From: Gemmatimonadota bacterium
GTDB taxonomy: Bacteria; GCA-2686955
Length of the DNA stretch: 10,252 nt
Assembly: GCA_002686955.1 (NCBI GenBank)
Contig: NYZA01000059.1
Location: forward strand, 1-10,252
Direction: 5' to 3'
Part shown: positions 1 through 6,506 of the stretch, piece after piece
Numbering within the stretch: position 1 is the stretch's first letter
Layout: the number at the start of each line of letters is the position of its first letter
The notes under the pieces: generated by a model
Seen by the model: the letters and a program-made list of their open reading frames with translations, nothing else
Database searches by the model: none
What the model was told of the DNA's origin: nothing
Made by a program: the position numbers and the translations under genes

Positions 1-11
1 AGAGAGATGCC

Positions 12-1376
12 ATGAAGACCATTATCGAACCGTTCCGCATCAAGTCCGTCGAGCCACTGCACCTGACGACTCGTCCCGAACGCGAAGAACTGATCGCGAG
101 AGCGCATTACAATCCCTTCAGCCTGCGGTCGGAAGACGTGTTGATCGACCTCTTGACCGACTCCGGTACCTCCGCCATGAGCACCCGCCAATGGGCAGCG
201 ACGATGCTCGGGGACGAGAGCTATGCGGGCTCACCTTCCTTCTTCCGCTTCGAGGAAGCGGTGAAGGAGCTGATGCCATTCAAACATATCATCCCGACTC
301 ACCAGGGACGTGCCGCCGAGAGGATCCTGTTCACGATCCTCGGCGGCGACGGAATCATCGTCCCCAGCAACACACACTTCGACACGACCCGCGCCAACGT
401 GGAAGCAACCGGGGCCGAAGCCCTCGACCTGCTCGGAGAAGAAGGCAAGGACCCTGGGCTGGAGGCGCCTTTCAAGGGCGACATCGACCTGACGCAGCTG
501 GAATCGGCGTTGCGCCGTGACGGAGATCGCATCCCCATCGTGATGCTCACCGTGACCAACAACTCCGGCGGCGGACAGCCAGTCTCGATGGCCAACATCC
601 GGGCCACCAAGGCTCTCTGTACCAAATACGCCAAGCCCCTCTTCCTGGATGCCTGCCGGTTCGCTGAGAATGCGTACTTCATCAAGCTCCGCGAGCCGGG
701 CTACGCAGACAAGTCAGTCAAGGAAATCGTCCAGGAAATGTTCTCCCACGCCGACGGCATGACCATGAGCGCCAAGAAGGATGCTCTGGCCAACATCGGT
801 GGCTGGATCGCCCTCAATGACGACGAGGTGGCGACCCGCGCACGCAACATCCTGATCCTGACCGAAGGTTTCCCTACGTACGGGGGGCTGGCCGGTCGCG
901 ATCTCGAGGCCATTGCCGTTGGCCTCGAAGAAATCGTCGACGAGGACTACCTCGAATACCGCATCAGCTCGACGGCGTACCTGGGGAAGGCCCTCATCGA
1001 GATGGGTGTGCCGATCGTGCGCCCGGTCGGCGGTCATGCGATCTACGTCGATGCGCGCAACATGCTTCCGCAGATACCGATCATGGAGTACCCGGGTCAG
1101 TCCCTAGCAGTGGAGCTCTTCCGGGTTGGGGGCATCCGCGCCTGTGAAATCGGCACGGTGATGTTCGGCCGCCAGCCCGATGGCAGCGAGAAACCTGCCG
1201 CGATGGATCTCGTCCGAATGGCCATCCCGCGCCGAGTCTACACCCAGAGCCATATCGACTACGTGATCGAGTGTTTCGCGGAGCTGCAGCAGTACAAGGA
1301 GCAGCTCAGGGGCGTGCGCATCACCTGGGAGCCGCCGACTCTGCGACATTTCACCGCCCGGTTCGAAATGCTCTAG
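12..1376 (+). CDS. tnaA: Tryptophanase (L-tryptophan indole-lyase), PLP-dependent
   Basis: A complete 454-residue member of the beta-eliminating lyase family (tryptophanase / tyrosine phenol-lyase), near the usual length. It should split L-tryptophan into indole, pyruvate and ammonia in the cytosol, using pyridoxal phosphate. Visible landmarks are YAGS (71-74), THQGR (96-100), the cofactor-binding D213 and R216, the MSAKKDA Schiff-base motif with PLP lysine K256, YGGLAGRD (290-297) and RHFTARF near the C-terminus. Three substrate-site positions favour tryptophanase over tyrosine phenol-lyase: Asp in FDTT (D124; Thr in the phenol-lyase), Ile in CEIG (I380; the phenol-binding Arg381 in the lyase) and His in RHFTAR (H446; Phe in the lyase). 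The ATG follows a purine-rich AGAGAG at bases 1-6. The promoter and any tnaC-like leader lie outside the window. It converges on the TRL-like gene with a 34-base gap. Family assignment is very secure; substrate choice is inferred from those three residues. Confidence 0.93.
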   Translation: MKTIIEPFRIKSVEPLHLTTRPEREELIARAHYNPFSLRSEDVLIDLLTDSGTSAMSTRQWAATMLGDESYAGSPSFFRFEEAVKELMPFKHIIPTHQGRAAERILFTILGGDGIIVPSNTHFDTTRANVEATGAEALDLLGEEGKDPGLEAPFKGDIDLTQLESALRRDGDRIPIVMLTVTNNSGGGQPVSMANIRATKALCTKYAKPLFLDACRFAENAYFIKLREPGYADKSVKEIVQEMFSHADGMTMSAKKDALANIGGWIALNDDEVATRARNILILTEGFPTYGGLAGRDLEAIAVGLEEIVDEDYLEYRISSTAYLGKALIEMGVPIVRPVGGHAIYVDARNMLPQIPIMEYPGQSLAVELFRVGGIRACEIGTVMFGRQPDGSEKPAAMDLVRMAIPRRVYTQSHIDYVIECFAELQQYKEQLRGVRITWEPPTLRHFTARFEML

Positions 1377-1410
1377 GGACAAATCGGGCGCTTGCAGTCC
1401 AGCCCGGCCC

Positions 1411-1731
1411 TCAGGATCCGTAGGCGATCGTGCAGTACTCGCCCCAGATGCCCAGCAGGACGATCGTCGAACGGTGATCGGTTCCGGAGATGTTCGTGAT
1501 GCCGCCGTTGCGAGCAGCCGCTTCCGTGCTGGCATCGCCGCTCGCGAAGAGACCCAGCACGGCGGTCGCGCACGCTTCGCCGCGCTTGGGCCCGGTCGCG
1601 CCTTTGACACCGCCATCCCATGCGACCCCCGTGTAGAAAAGCCCGGTCGCGGGAGTCGCGACCGGCGCACATCCAACCAAGGACAGGGCGAAGAACTAAA
1701 CGGCGATGAGAACGGAGACACGCTTGATCAT
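1411..1731 (-). pseudogene. TRL-like family small lipoprotein, interrupted by an in-frame TAG in the signal peptide
   Basis: An ATG at 1731 follows a good Shine-Dalgarno (AGAGAGG at 1744-1738, 6-base spacing). It reads MIKRVSVLIAV, then TAG (1698-1696), then FFALSLVGCAPV and on to a TGA at 1413-1411. Bridging the stop gives a 106-codon frame with a classic lipoprotein signal: positive n-region, hydrophobic core, and lipobox LVGC with acceptor C21. The mature part matches the TRL-like family pattern as I know it: a CAPV start, G-FYT, the KRGEACATAVLG stretch, ASGDAST, GGITNI and a terminal GEYCT. Family members are short envelope proteins of unknown function, often in paralogous sets. Translation could restart at TTG 1680, but that product lacks the signal peptide. 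It is either a recent nonsense pseudogene (one base from TTG Leu, TCG, CAG and others), a sequencing error, or an amber-suppressed gene. The rest of the frame looks intact, so decay would be recent. Confidence 0.72.
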
Positions 1732-1737
1732 TCGAGA

Positions 1738-1744
1738 CCTCTCT
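1738..1744 (-). promoter_or_regulatory. Shine-Dalgarno of the TRL-like gene
   Basis: AGAGAGG lies six bases before the ATG at 1731. It matters because it shows the real start is upstream of the in-frame TAG, so the nonsense codon falls inside the translated region and not in the leader. Confidence 0.6.
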
Positions 1745-1884
1745 ATCTTGCTATTCGGTGCGACGGACCACGTTCGCTGGATGGTGACAGTCCAATACAA
1801 CACAGGGATGGTAGCGCTGTCTGTCGAGCTGAGCCCCAACCCCTCTTGGCTTCGTTCCATGAGGTACGACGACAGGCCTCCCGT

Positions 1885-1908
1885 CTTCGCGTGGAATTAC
1901 ACACGAAG
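1885..1908. repeat. Imperfect 9-bp inverted repeat between the P450 and TRL-like genes
   Basis: CTTCGCGTG, a six-base GAATTA spacer and CACACGAAG form a 9-base stem with a single C/T mismatch position. It lies about 100 bases past the P450 stop and about 150 bases before the TRL-like start, both on the minus strand. It could be part of a terminator for the P450 or an operator for the downstream gene. There is no T-run after it, so an intrinsic terminator is not supported. Nothing else is recognisable in the 1745-2009 spacer. Confidence 0.35.
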
Positions 1909-2009
1909 CCAGCGTGAGCAACGGCAACCATGCACTCCTGGAACCCGAGTGTCGGAGACGGATCGGCATACGCCTGCAGGCTGGCCTTGTGTCACCTTCG
2001 CCGCCTGAC

Positions 2010-3170
2010 TCACAGGGGATTGGGACGGAAGGGCAGAGAAACGAAGCCGCGCGCCGCATCGGATTCGATCCGCTGCCATCGCTCTGGCACCAGCTCGAAA
2101 TCGGGGAAACGAGCCAGGATCTCCTGCAGGCCGATCTGGAGCTCCAGTCGAGCCAGGCTGGACGCGAGGCAGTAATGGACCCCGAAACCGAAAGCGAAAT
2201 GTGAATTGGGGCTGCGCTCGGGCACGATCGTCTCTGGATCGGCAAAGATCGCCTCGTCCCGATTGGCTGCGGCAAAGAGCATATGAACGCGAGAACCTTT
2301 CTCGATCTTCTCGCCGGCGAGCTCCGTATCTCGACTGGCCACTCTCGAGAGACCGGGCACCGGGGATTCCAGGCGCAGGAATTCTTCCACCGCACCCTTC
2401 ATCCGGGACGGGTCCTGGACGAGCTGGCGGCGCAGATCGGGATGCGAATGGAGCACATAGACCGCATTGCCAAAGCCGTTGGCTGTCGTCTCGGTTCCCG
2501 CAATCAGCAGGATGGAGCAGAATCCCAGCAGTTCGTCGGGTGTGAGCTTCGGCACTCCCTCTGCCGGATTCAGCAGGGCGCTCAACAGATCGTCACCGGG
2601 AGCCTTCTCCCGCTCGGGCAGGATCCTTTTGACGTAGTCATAGATCCACTCCTGTGCCTCATCCACGCTCTCGATTGCGTTGCTGGACGCATGGATCAGG
2701 ACATCCGCATGGCTCCGGAACTCATCTCGGTCCTCGAAGCCAAGGCCCAGGATGTCGGTAACGATGGCGACCGGGAGGGGGTCGGCAAAGGCCGACATGA
2801 AGTCGCACTCCGCCTTGGGATCCATCGCGTCCAATAGCTCGCGGGTCACGCGACGGATGAGGGGCTCGAGCAGCCGCACGCGCCGAGGCGTGAAGGCGCC
2901 GTGCAAGGCCCCGCGAAGATGGGTGTGATAGGGCTCGTCCTGGGTGATCAGCATCGGCTTCTGGGAGGTAAAGCCCGTGGGCACAGTTCCGCGGCCCGAG
3001 ACGAAGAGCTCTGCATCGCAGAGAACGGTCCGCACGTCGGCATAGCGGGAGACGACCCACATGTCGCGCGCTTCACTGTAAACGATGGGATGCTTCTCGC
3101 GCAGCTCGCGGAAGAGCGGGTATGGATCTTCCCGACTACTTTGGATGTGGGGATCGAAATCGATCGACAT
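2010..3170 (-). CDS. Cytochrome P450, soluble bacterial class
   Basis: A haem-thiolate monooxygenase of 386 residues, a normal length for soluble bacterial P450s that take electrons from a separate ferredoxin. Numbered from the GTG at 3194, landmarks are: PMLITQDEPYHTHLR (80-94), the B'/C-helix region; the I-helix oxygen-activation motif AGTETT (232-237); the K-helix ExxR (E271-R274); the PER meander (325-327); and the haem-binding loop FGFGVHYC with ligand Cys342. The usual Gly two residues after the Cys is Ala344. There is no signal peptide or membrane anchor. I chose ATG 3170 over the upstream in-frame GTG 3194 because GAGG sits 8 bases before it (3182-3179), and because the MSIDFDPH opening resembles typical P450 N-termini. 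No ferredoxin or reductase gene is in the window, so the redox partner is elsewhere. The substrate cannot be told; the CYP family is unassigned. Confidence 0.93.
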   Translation of the reverse strand: MSIDFDPHIQSSREDPYPLFRELREKHPIVYSEARDMWVVSRYADVRTVLCDAELFVSGRGTVPTGFTSQKPMLITQDEPYHTHLRGALHGAFTPRRVRLLEPLIRRVTRELLDAMDPKAECDFMSAFADPLPVAIVTDILGLGFEDRDEFRSHADVLIHASSNAIESVDEAQEWIYDYVKRILPEREKAPGDDLLSALLNPAEGVPKLTPDELLGFCSILLIAGTETTANGFGNAVYVLHSHPDLRRQLVQDPSRMKGAVEEFLRLESPVPGLSRVASRDTELAGEKIEKGSRVHMLFAAANRDEAIFADPETIVPERSPNSHFAFGFGVHYCLASSLARLELQIGLQEILARFPDFELVPERWQRIESDAARGFVSLPFRPNPL

Positions 3171-3178
3171 TTCTTTTT

Positions 3179-3182
3179 CCTC
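3179..3182 (-). promoter_or_regulatory. Shine-Dalgarno deciding the P450 start
   Basis: GAGG on the minus strand, 8 bases upstream of ATG 3170, within GAGGAAAAAGAA. The competing GTG at 3194 has only a weak AGGTCGA before it. This supports the 386-residue form. Confidence 0.5.
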
Positions 3183-3283
3183 GCTCTCCGGCACTCGACC
3201 TGTGAAGCAGACCTCGGTCTCACATGGATTGCCCCGGTCATCTCAGACCAGAGCGCATCGTCATCCGTTGACGGGCAAGCTCG

Positions 3284-3616
3284 TCAGGCCTCGCAATGGA
3301 ATAGGCTCCGAGGATAATCCGCCGCGGCAGCCGGAGCCAGAAGGATCGCGTCGGCATCGCTCCACGTGACGCCACTCGCGACCGACGGCGCATAGACGTA
3401 CGAAATGCCGCGCAGACACTCCCAGTCGTCGACCGAGCAGCCCCGCGAGCTGGGGGGCCGGGCAAATCGCGATCCGCTTATCAGAGCTGCCTCGGTAGAC
3501 GGAAAGAAACACCCTGCACTCTCGACGCGTCCCCATGCGCAGGTACCCGTCCTACCCACGGCCCCGTCTCGTCGAGGCATAGCGAGCCGCCGACGTCGCG
3601 CGGTCGTGGCCATCAT
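3284..3616 (-). CDS. Doubtful small ORF, hypothetical protein
   Basis: A 110-codon open frame that I do not recognise. Its first half is arginine-rich and looks non-coding. The second half (CSVDDWECLRG through TWSDADAILLAPA) has high GC at third positions and a more protein-like composition, with three cysteines. No good Shine-Dalgarno precedes the ATG pair at 3616/3613. It ends about 90 bases before the P450 start on the same strand. It may be a chance frame or the tail of a degraded gene. Confidence 0.18.
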   Translation of the reverse strand: MMATTARRRRLAMPRRDGAVGRTGTCAWGRVESAGCFFPSTEAALISGSRFARPPSSRGCSVDDWECLRGISYVYAPSVASGVTWSDADAILLAPAAAADYPRSLFHCEA

Positions 3617-3819
3617 CCAGGAAAGTGATGGCAGGATCGTCCGGCTCGATCCGCGATTTCGCAGGCACGCAGTGGTCGACGTCCCTTTGGCCTAGTCTGC
3701 ACCGCAACGATCACGTTGTCCGGGGCCTCTCGAGTGCGGTGGCTCTCCTGGCTTCGCGGGTCTGTGTCGTGGAAGAAAAAGGGCTCAAAGAAACATCCCC
3801 TGCTACGATCCAGCCTACG

Positions 3820-5466
3820 ATGAGTCAGGCACCTCCTGCCACAAAACCTTGGTTGTACGGCCCCCTCACGGATCTTCTCTTCGGTTGCGGACTGCTCTAC
3901 GCAATCCTGTGCGTCGTCTTCCTCTTCGACGGAGGGGCCGTCTTCGACGGAGTGCCACTCGCCATCCCCGCGTTGCTCATCGCTCTGGCGAGCGCGCCCC
4001 ATTATGGTGCGACCCTGGTTCGTGTCTACGATCAACGCAGCGATCGGCGCGGCTACTTCATGTTCAGCGTCGTGACCACGATTGCGCTCGCAGCGGTCTT
4101 CGGCGTTGCTCTCTTCGAGCGTTGGATCGGATCCATTTTCGCGACGGTCTATCTGACGTGGGCGGGCTGGCACTATACCGGCCAGAACTACGGGATCGCG
4201 GCGATGTTCCTGCGTCGTCGTGGAGTCACCCTCGACGGCATCGCCCGCCGGGCGCTCTACACATCCTTTACGCTCTCCTACGTACTCGTCTTTCTGGTCA
4301 TGCATGGGCAAGCCGAGCCCGTAGCGGACCCAGGGATCGAAGTCCGCTTGGTTCCCCTGGCGATCCCCGGTGGCTTCAACGAGCTCGCGATACCGTTGGT
4401 GACCGTCGCCTATTTCGCGTCGACGGTCGCATGGGTCGTTCTCCTGGCGCGTCGGGTCGCTCGATTCTCGGATCTCCTGCCGACGCTGCTCATCTCGGGC
4501 GCCCAGGCGCTCTGGTGGTCGATTCCCTACGTGGCCCGTTTCTTCGATCTCGGAGCGGGGCTCGTGCCGGTCGACTGGGGGTCGCGAAGCCTCCTCTTCC
4601 CCTGGATCGCGTGTGCCCACTCTCTGCAATACCTCTGGATCACCTCCTTCTATGCGCGCTCCTCAAGTCACTGGAACGGGCACACACGCTACTACTTGTC
4701 CGTGCTGACCGCGGGATCCGCGATCTGGGCACTGCCCGCGCTCCTCTTCGCTCCGGGGGGGGCCGCCTTCGATTGGAATTTCGCGCTGCTCCTCGCCGCA
4801 ACCGTAAATCTTCATCATTTCATTCTCGATGGTGCGATCTGGAAGCTGCGCAACGTGAAGATCGCGCGAATCCTGATTTCGGATGATTTCGCCGGAGAAG
4901 CGGAAGGCTCGAACGGGGGAAGGGTTCGCATAGCGGTCTGGGCGATCGCCGGGCTCGGACTCATGTTGACGGCACACTCGTTGGCGGAGCAGTTCTTGAT
5001 CGAACCCGCGGCGCTCCGTTCGGGGAATCTGGAAGCCGCTGCGAAATCCCTCGATCGGCAAGCATGGCTCGGAAAGAACAGCGCTTTTGACCGATTCCAG
5101 CTGGGCCGACGATTCGAGGCAGCGGGGAATCCTGAGGCCGCAATCGCCCAGTTCGAGATCAGCGCCGGGCTCGAGCCCCGGGTCGAATCGATCAAGCGGC
5201 TGATCGGCCACTATCAGCGCTCTCGGAACGCGCCCGGTTTCGTCCGCTCCTGCGACCGCCTCTTCGAGCTGGACTCCGTGGACCGTCCGATGCCGACGCC
5301 CGAGCTCGAAATACTCGCCCAAAAGGTTCCCGCGAAGTTCCGTGAGGCCTGTGTCCAGACGGCCCGGGCTGCCCGGCCAGTCGCCGCGGTACCCGGGGAC
5401 CCGACAGCAGACACTGTGCCGAACGCTCGCCGACGCCAGCGGACCCAATATGGCGAGGCGCCCTAG
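3820..5466 (+). CDS. Polytopic membrane protein with conserved-looking intramembrane histidines and C-terminal TPR-like region
   Basis: A 548-residue protein of unnamed function. About ten or eleven hydrophobic segments fill residues 18-390 (roughly 18-37, 47-66, 81-100, 104-125, 147-164, 190-210, 219-235, 256-275, 291-310, 317-338, 369-388). Histidines occur inside or at the edge of these segments: APHYG (H61), GWHYTGQNYG (H118), CAHSLQYLW (H267) and NLHHFILDG (H332, H333). This is unusual for ordinary transporters and could form a metal or haem site. After the last segment, residues 400-515 are soluble and helical, with a TPR-like stretch (GRRFEAAGNPEAAIAQFE, 429-446). I chose ATG 3820 because the N-terminal cytosolic tail and first membrane segment follow directly. 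The Shine-Dalgarno is weak and the frame remains open upstream to 3625. The gene is complete and stands alone. I recall similar unnamed proteins in other bacteria but cannot cite a family. Protein existence is secure; function is unknown. Confidence 0.85.
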   Translation: MSQAPPATKPWLYGPLTDLLFGCGLLYAILCVVFLFDGGAVFDGVPLAIPALLIALASAPHYGATLVRVYDQRSDRRGYFMFSVVTTIALAAVFGVALFERWIGSIFATVYLTWAGWHYTGQNYGIAAMFLRRRGVTLDGIARRALYTSFTLSYVLVFLVMHGQAEPVADPGIEVRLVPLAIPGGFNELAIPLVTVAYFASTVAWVVLLARRVARFSDLLPTLLISGAQALWWSIPYVARFFDLGAGLVPVDWGSRSLLFPWIACAHSLQYLWITSFYARSSSHWNGHTRYYLSVLTAGSAIWALPALLFAPGGAAFDWNFALLLAATVNLHHFILDGAIWKLRNVKIARILISDDFAGEAEGSNGGRVRIAVWAIAGLGLMLTAHSLAEQFLIEPAALRSGNLEAAAKSLDRQAWLGKNSAFDRFQLGRRFEAAGNPEAAIAQFEISAGLEPRVESIKRLIGHYQRSRNAPGFVRSCDRLFELDSVDRPMPTPELEILAQKVPAKFREACVQTARAARPVAAVPGDPTADTVPNARRRQRTQYGEAP

Positions 5467-5639
5467 CTGCGGGGCCTACTTACCATAACGTCCTCCCGAT
5501 CAGCTGAAGGGCGGGCTATGCCAACACGGCTGCGAACTCTCACGGCGTCCGCTCACCCAATGAGCTGTGACGGGGAGTCGCTCGTACCGCCGCGCTCGCA
5601 AGATCGCTTCGCCGGGGCAGTCTGGCGTGAGGATCTTGT
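5467..5639. other. Convergent spacer with a possible ORF fragment
   Basis: The gap between two convergent genes. A minus-strand frame at 5500-5718 (72 codons, overlapping the methyltransferase 3' end in another frame) ends in TAHWVSGRRE and QPCWHSPPF. It has the feel of insertion-sequence or group II intron flank debris, but I cannot place it. Near 5480 on the minus strand, GGGAGG precedes an ATG that opens only a seven-codon frame. Apart from the hairpin noted separately, nothing is assignable. Confidence 0.3.
5599..5638 (-). terminator. Candidate hairpin terminator after the minus-strand methyltransferase
   Basis: Two bases beyond the methyltransferase stop (5642-5640), CAAGATC (5605-5599 side) pairs with GATCTTG (5638-5632 side). 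An inner CGCC/GGCG stem is separated from it by a symmetric four-base internal loop. The position is right for a terminator, but no T-run follows, so it may instead be a 3'-end stabilising or Rho-linked structure. Confidence 0.35.
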
Positions 5640-6320
5640 CTAGCCGCTTGGGCACCGCACAGGACGGTCGTGAATCTTGGGTAGCGGACCGGCCGCAGCC
5701 GCTAGCTCCGGTCGCCACCAGTTCCGCGAGGCCACGAAGTAGGTATGCACGGGTTTCGGGGCCGAGGGGTCGAACCCGCTTTCGCTCATGACACCGTCCC
5801 CGAGGTCATTCGCGATGGCCAGAGCTTCACCCGGCGTCCAGTGGTTCTTCCAGCCGAGTCGATCGGCTTCGGTCTGACTGGCGACTCGCGGGCAATAGCT
5901 GAAGAATAGATAGCGTGCCTTCTTGCTGAGTGCGTCGAGCACGCTCTCCGCGCGATCCAGGTATTCCAGGACACCGCCCATGAAGATGACGTCGACGGCC
6001 GGGACCGAGTCGAGAAAATCCGGCGCGTTGAGATCCAGCACGAGCGTACGTTCGTCCCTGGCATGGCAATCAGATGGGATGTAACGAGCCCGAGTGAATC
6101 CGCCCTCGCGAAGCATCGATTCCAGCGCCATCGAGCCGCAGCCGAACTCGAGGATCTCGAGGTCAGCATCTTGCTCGCCACGGTTCGAGAGATATCGACG
6201 AAGCAGAGCGACCATGTACTCCGTGCGCTCGTGCCAAAGCGAGATGTCGAGAGCCTCGTATTGCCAGCGCTCCAGGCTATACAGATGGGCCCTGCGGTCG
6301 CCAGAGATGAGATCGGGCAT
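5640..6320 (-). CDS. Class I SAM-dependent methyltransferase, small
   Basis: A 226-residue protein with a Rossmann methyltransferase core. The SAM-binding loop is ILEFGCGSMALE (56-67), an acidic residue ends strand 2 (IPSD, D84), LDLNAPDF (95-102) lies at strand 3, and VIFMGGVLEYLD (111-122) is the strand-4 motif typical of the Methyltransf_11/23 group. FFSYCPR follows at strand 5. The C-terminal 25 residues look disordered. I chose ATG 6320 because GGGAGG (6332-6327) sits six bases before it. The open frame runs much further upstream, to 6755, but there it is antisense to the next gene and has no methyltransferase homology. It is divergent from the C-methyltransferase-like gene with 186 bases between them. 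That setting suggests a glycan or glycan-precursor substrate, which the sequence itself does not show. Family is secure; substrate unknown. Confidence 0.85.
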   Translation of the reverse strand: MPDLISGDRRAHLYSLERWQYEALDISLWHERTEYMVALLRRYLSNRGEQDADLEILEFGCGSMALESMLREGGFTRARYIPSDCHARDERTLVLDLNAPDFLDSVPAVDVIFMGGVLEYLDRAESVLDALSKKARYLFFSYCPRVASQTEADRLGWKNHWTPGEALAIANDLGDGVMSESGFDPSAPKPVHTYFVASRNWWRPELAAAAGPLPKIHDRPVRCPSG

Positions 6321-6506
6321 TCGGGGCCTCCCACGATCGTTCGGCGATCGAAGGCTTCCCGTACCGGGCGAATCCTGCGCTCTCTCGAGGAGGCGTTGCG
6401 TCTCGGATTCCGTCAGATTGCCGCGAATCTTCTCAAGGCACGCGATTCGTCTGCCGACACTGGAATCGAGGATCCTTCTTGGCCCGATCCGAGGGGAGCA
6501 TGCGCG
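6321..6506. promoter_or_regulatory. Divergent promoter region of the glycan-modification genes
   Basis: The 186-base interval separates the starts of the minus-strand methyltransferase and the plus-strand methyltransferase/pyruvyl-transferase pair, so it should hold both promoters. Two CGATCG copies (6334-6339 and 6345-6350) flank a five-base spacer just upstream of the minus-strand ribosome site, giving a palindromic arrangement that could be an operator. No convincing -35/-10 elements were found. Both genes' frames remain open through the interval, which leaves some doubt about their exact starts. Confidence 0.4.

Larger units (their letters stand above)
3171..3819. other. Long spacer without a convincing gene
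   Basis: About 650 bases lie between the divergent starts of the P450 (minus) and the membrane protein (plus), so both promoters should lie here. I see no clear -35/-10 pair. Open frames exist on both strands, as expected for GC-rich DNA. The only one worth noting is the minus-strand frame at 3284-3616. The plus-strand membrane-protein frame stays open back to 3625, but the residues it would add (positions 3625-3819) lack hydrophobic or conserved character and are treated as untranslated. Confidence 0.5.

Noticed and set aside
12-1376. Tyrosine phenol-lyase as the identity of the first gene
   Set aside because: The phenol-binding Arg and Thr of that enzyme are replaced by Ile380 and Asp124, and the terminal Phe by His446, all tryptophanase-like.
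1104-1721. A 205-codon minus-strand open frame spanning the tryptophanase 3' end and the TRL-like gene
   Set aside because: It is in a different frame from the TRL-like product and translates to serine/arginine-rich sequence without homology.
3613-4629. A 338-codon minus-strand open frame
   Set aside because: It is antisense to the first half of the membrane protein, very rich in Arg, Glu and Asp with no domains; this is the expected shadow of hydrophobic GC-rich codons.
4663-5448. A 261-codon minus-strand open frame
   Set aside because: Antisense to the membrane protein C-terminal half, of low-complexity charged composition, with no recognisable motif.
5766-5783. A GGTCGAACCC block resembling a tRNA T-arm
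   Set aside because: It is coding sequence of the methyltransferase (GFDPSAP) and no acceptor, D or anticodon arms surround it.
6334-6350. Paired CGATCG as a HIP1-like or origin repeat
   Set aside because: CGATCG and GATCG are common across this window, so two copies are weak evidence for a special repeat; kept only as a possible operator.
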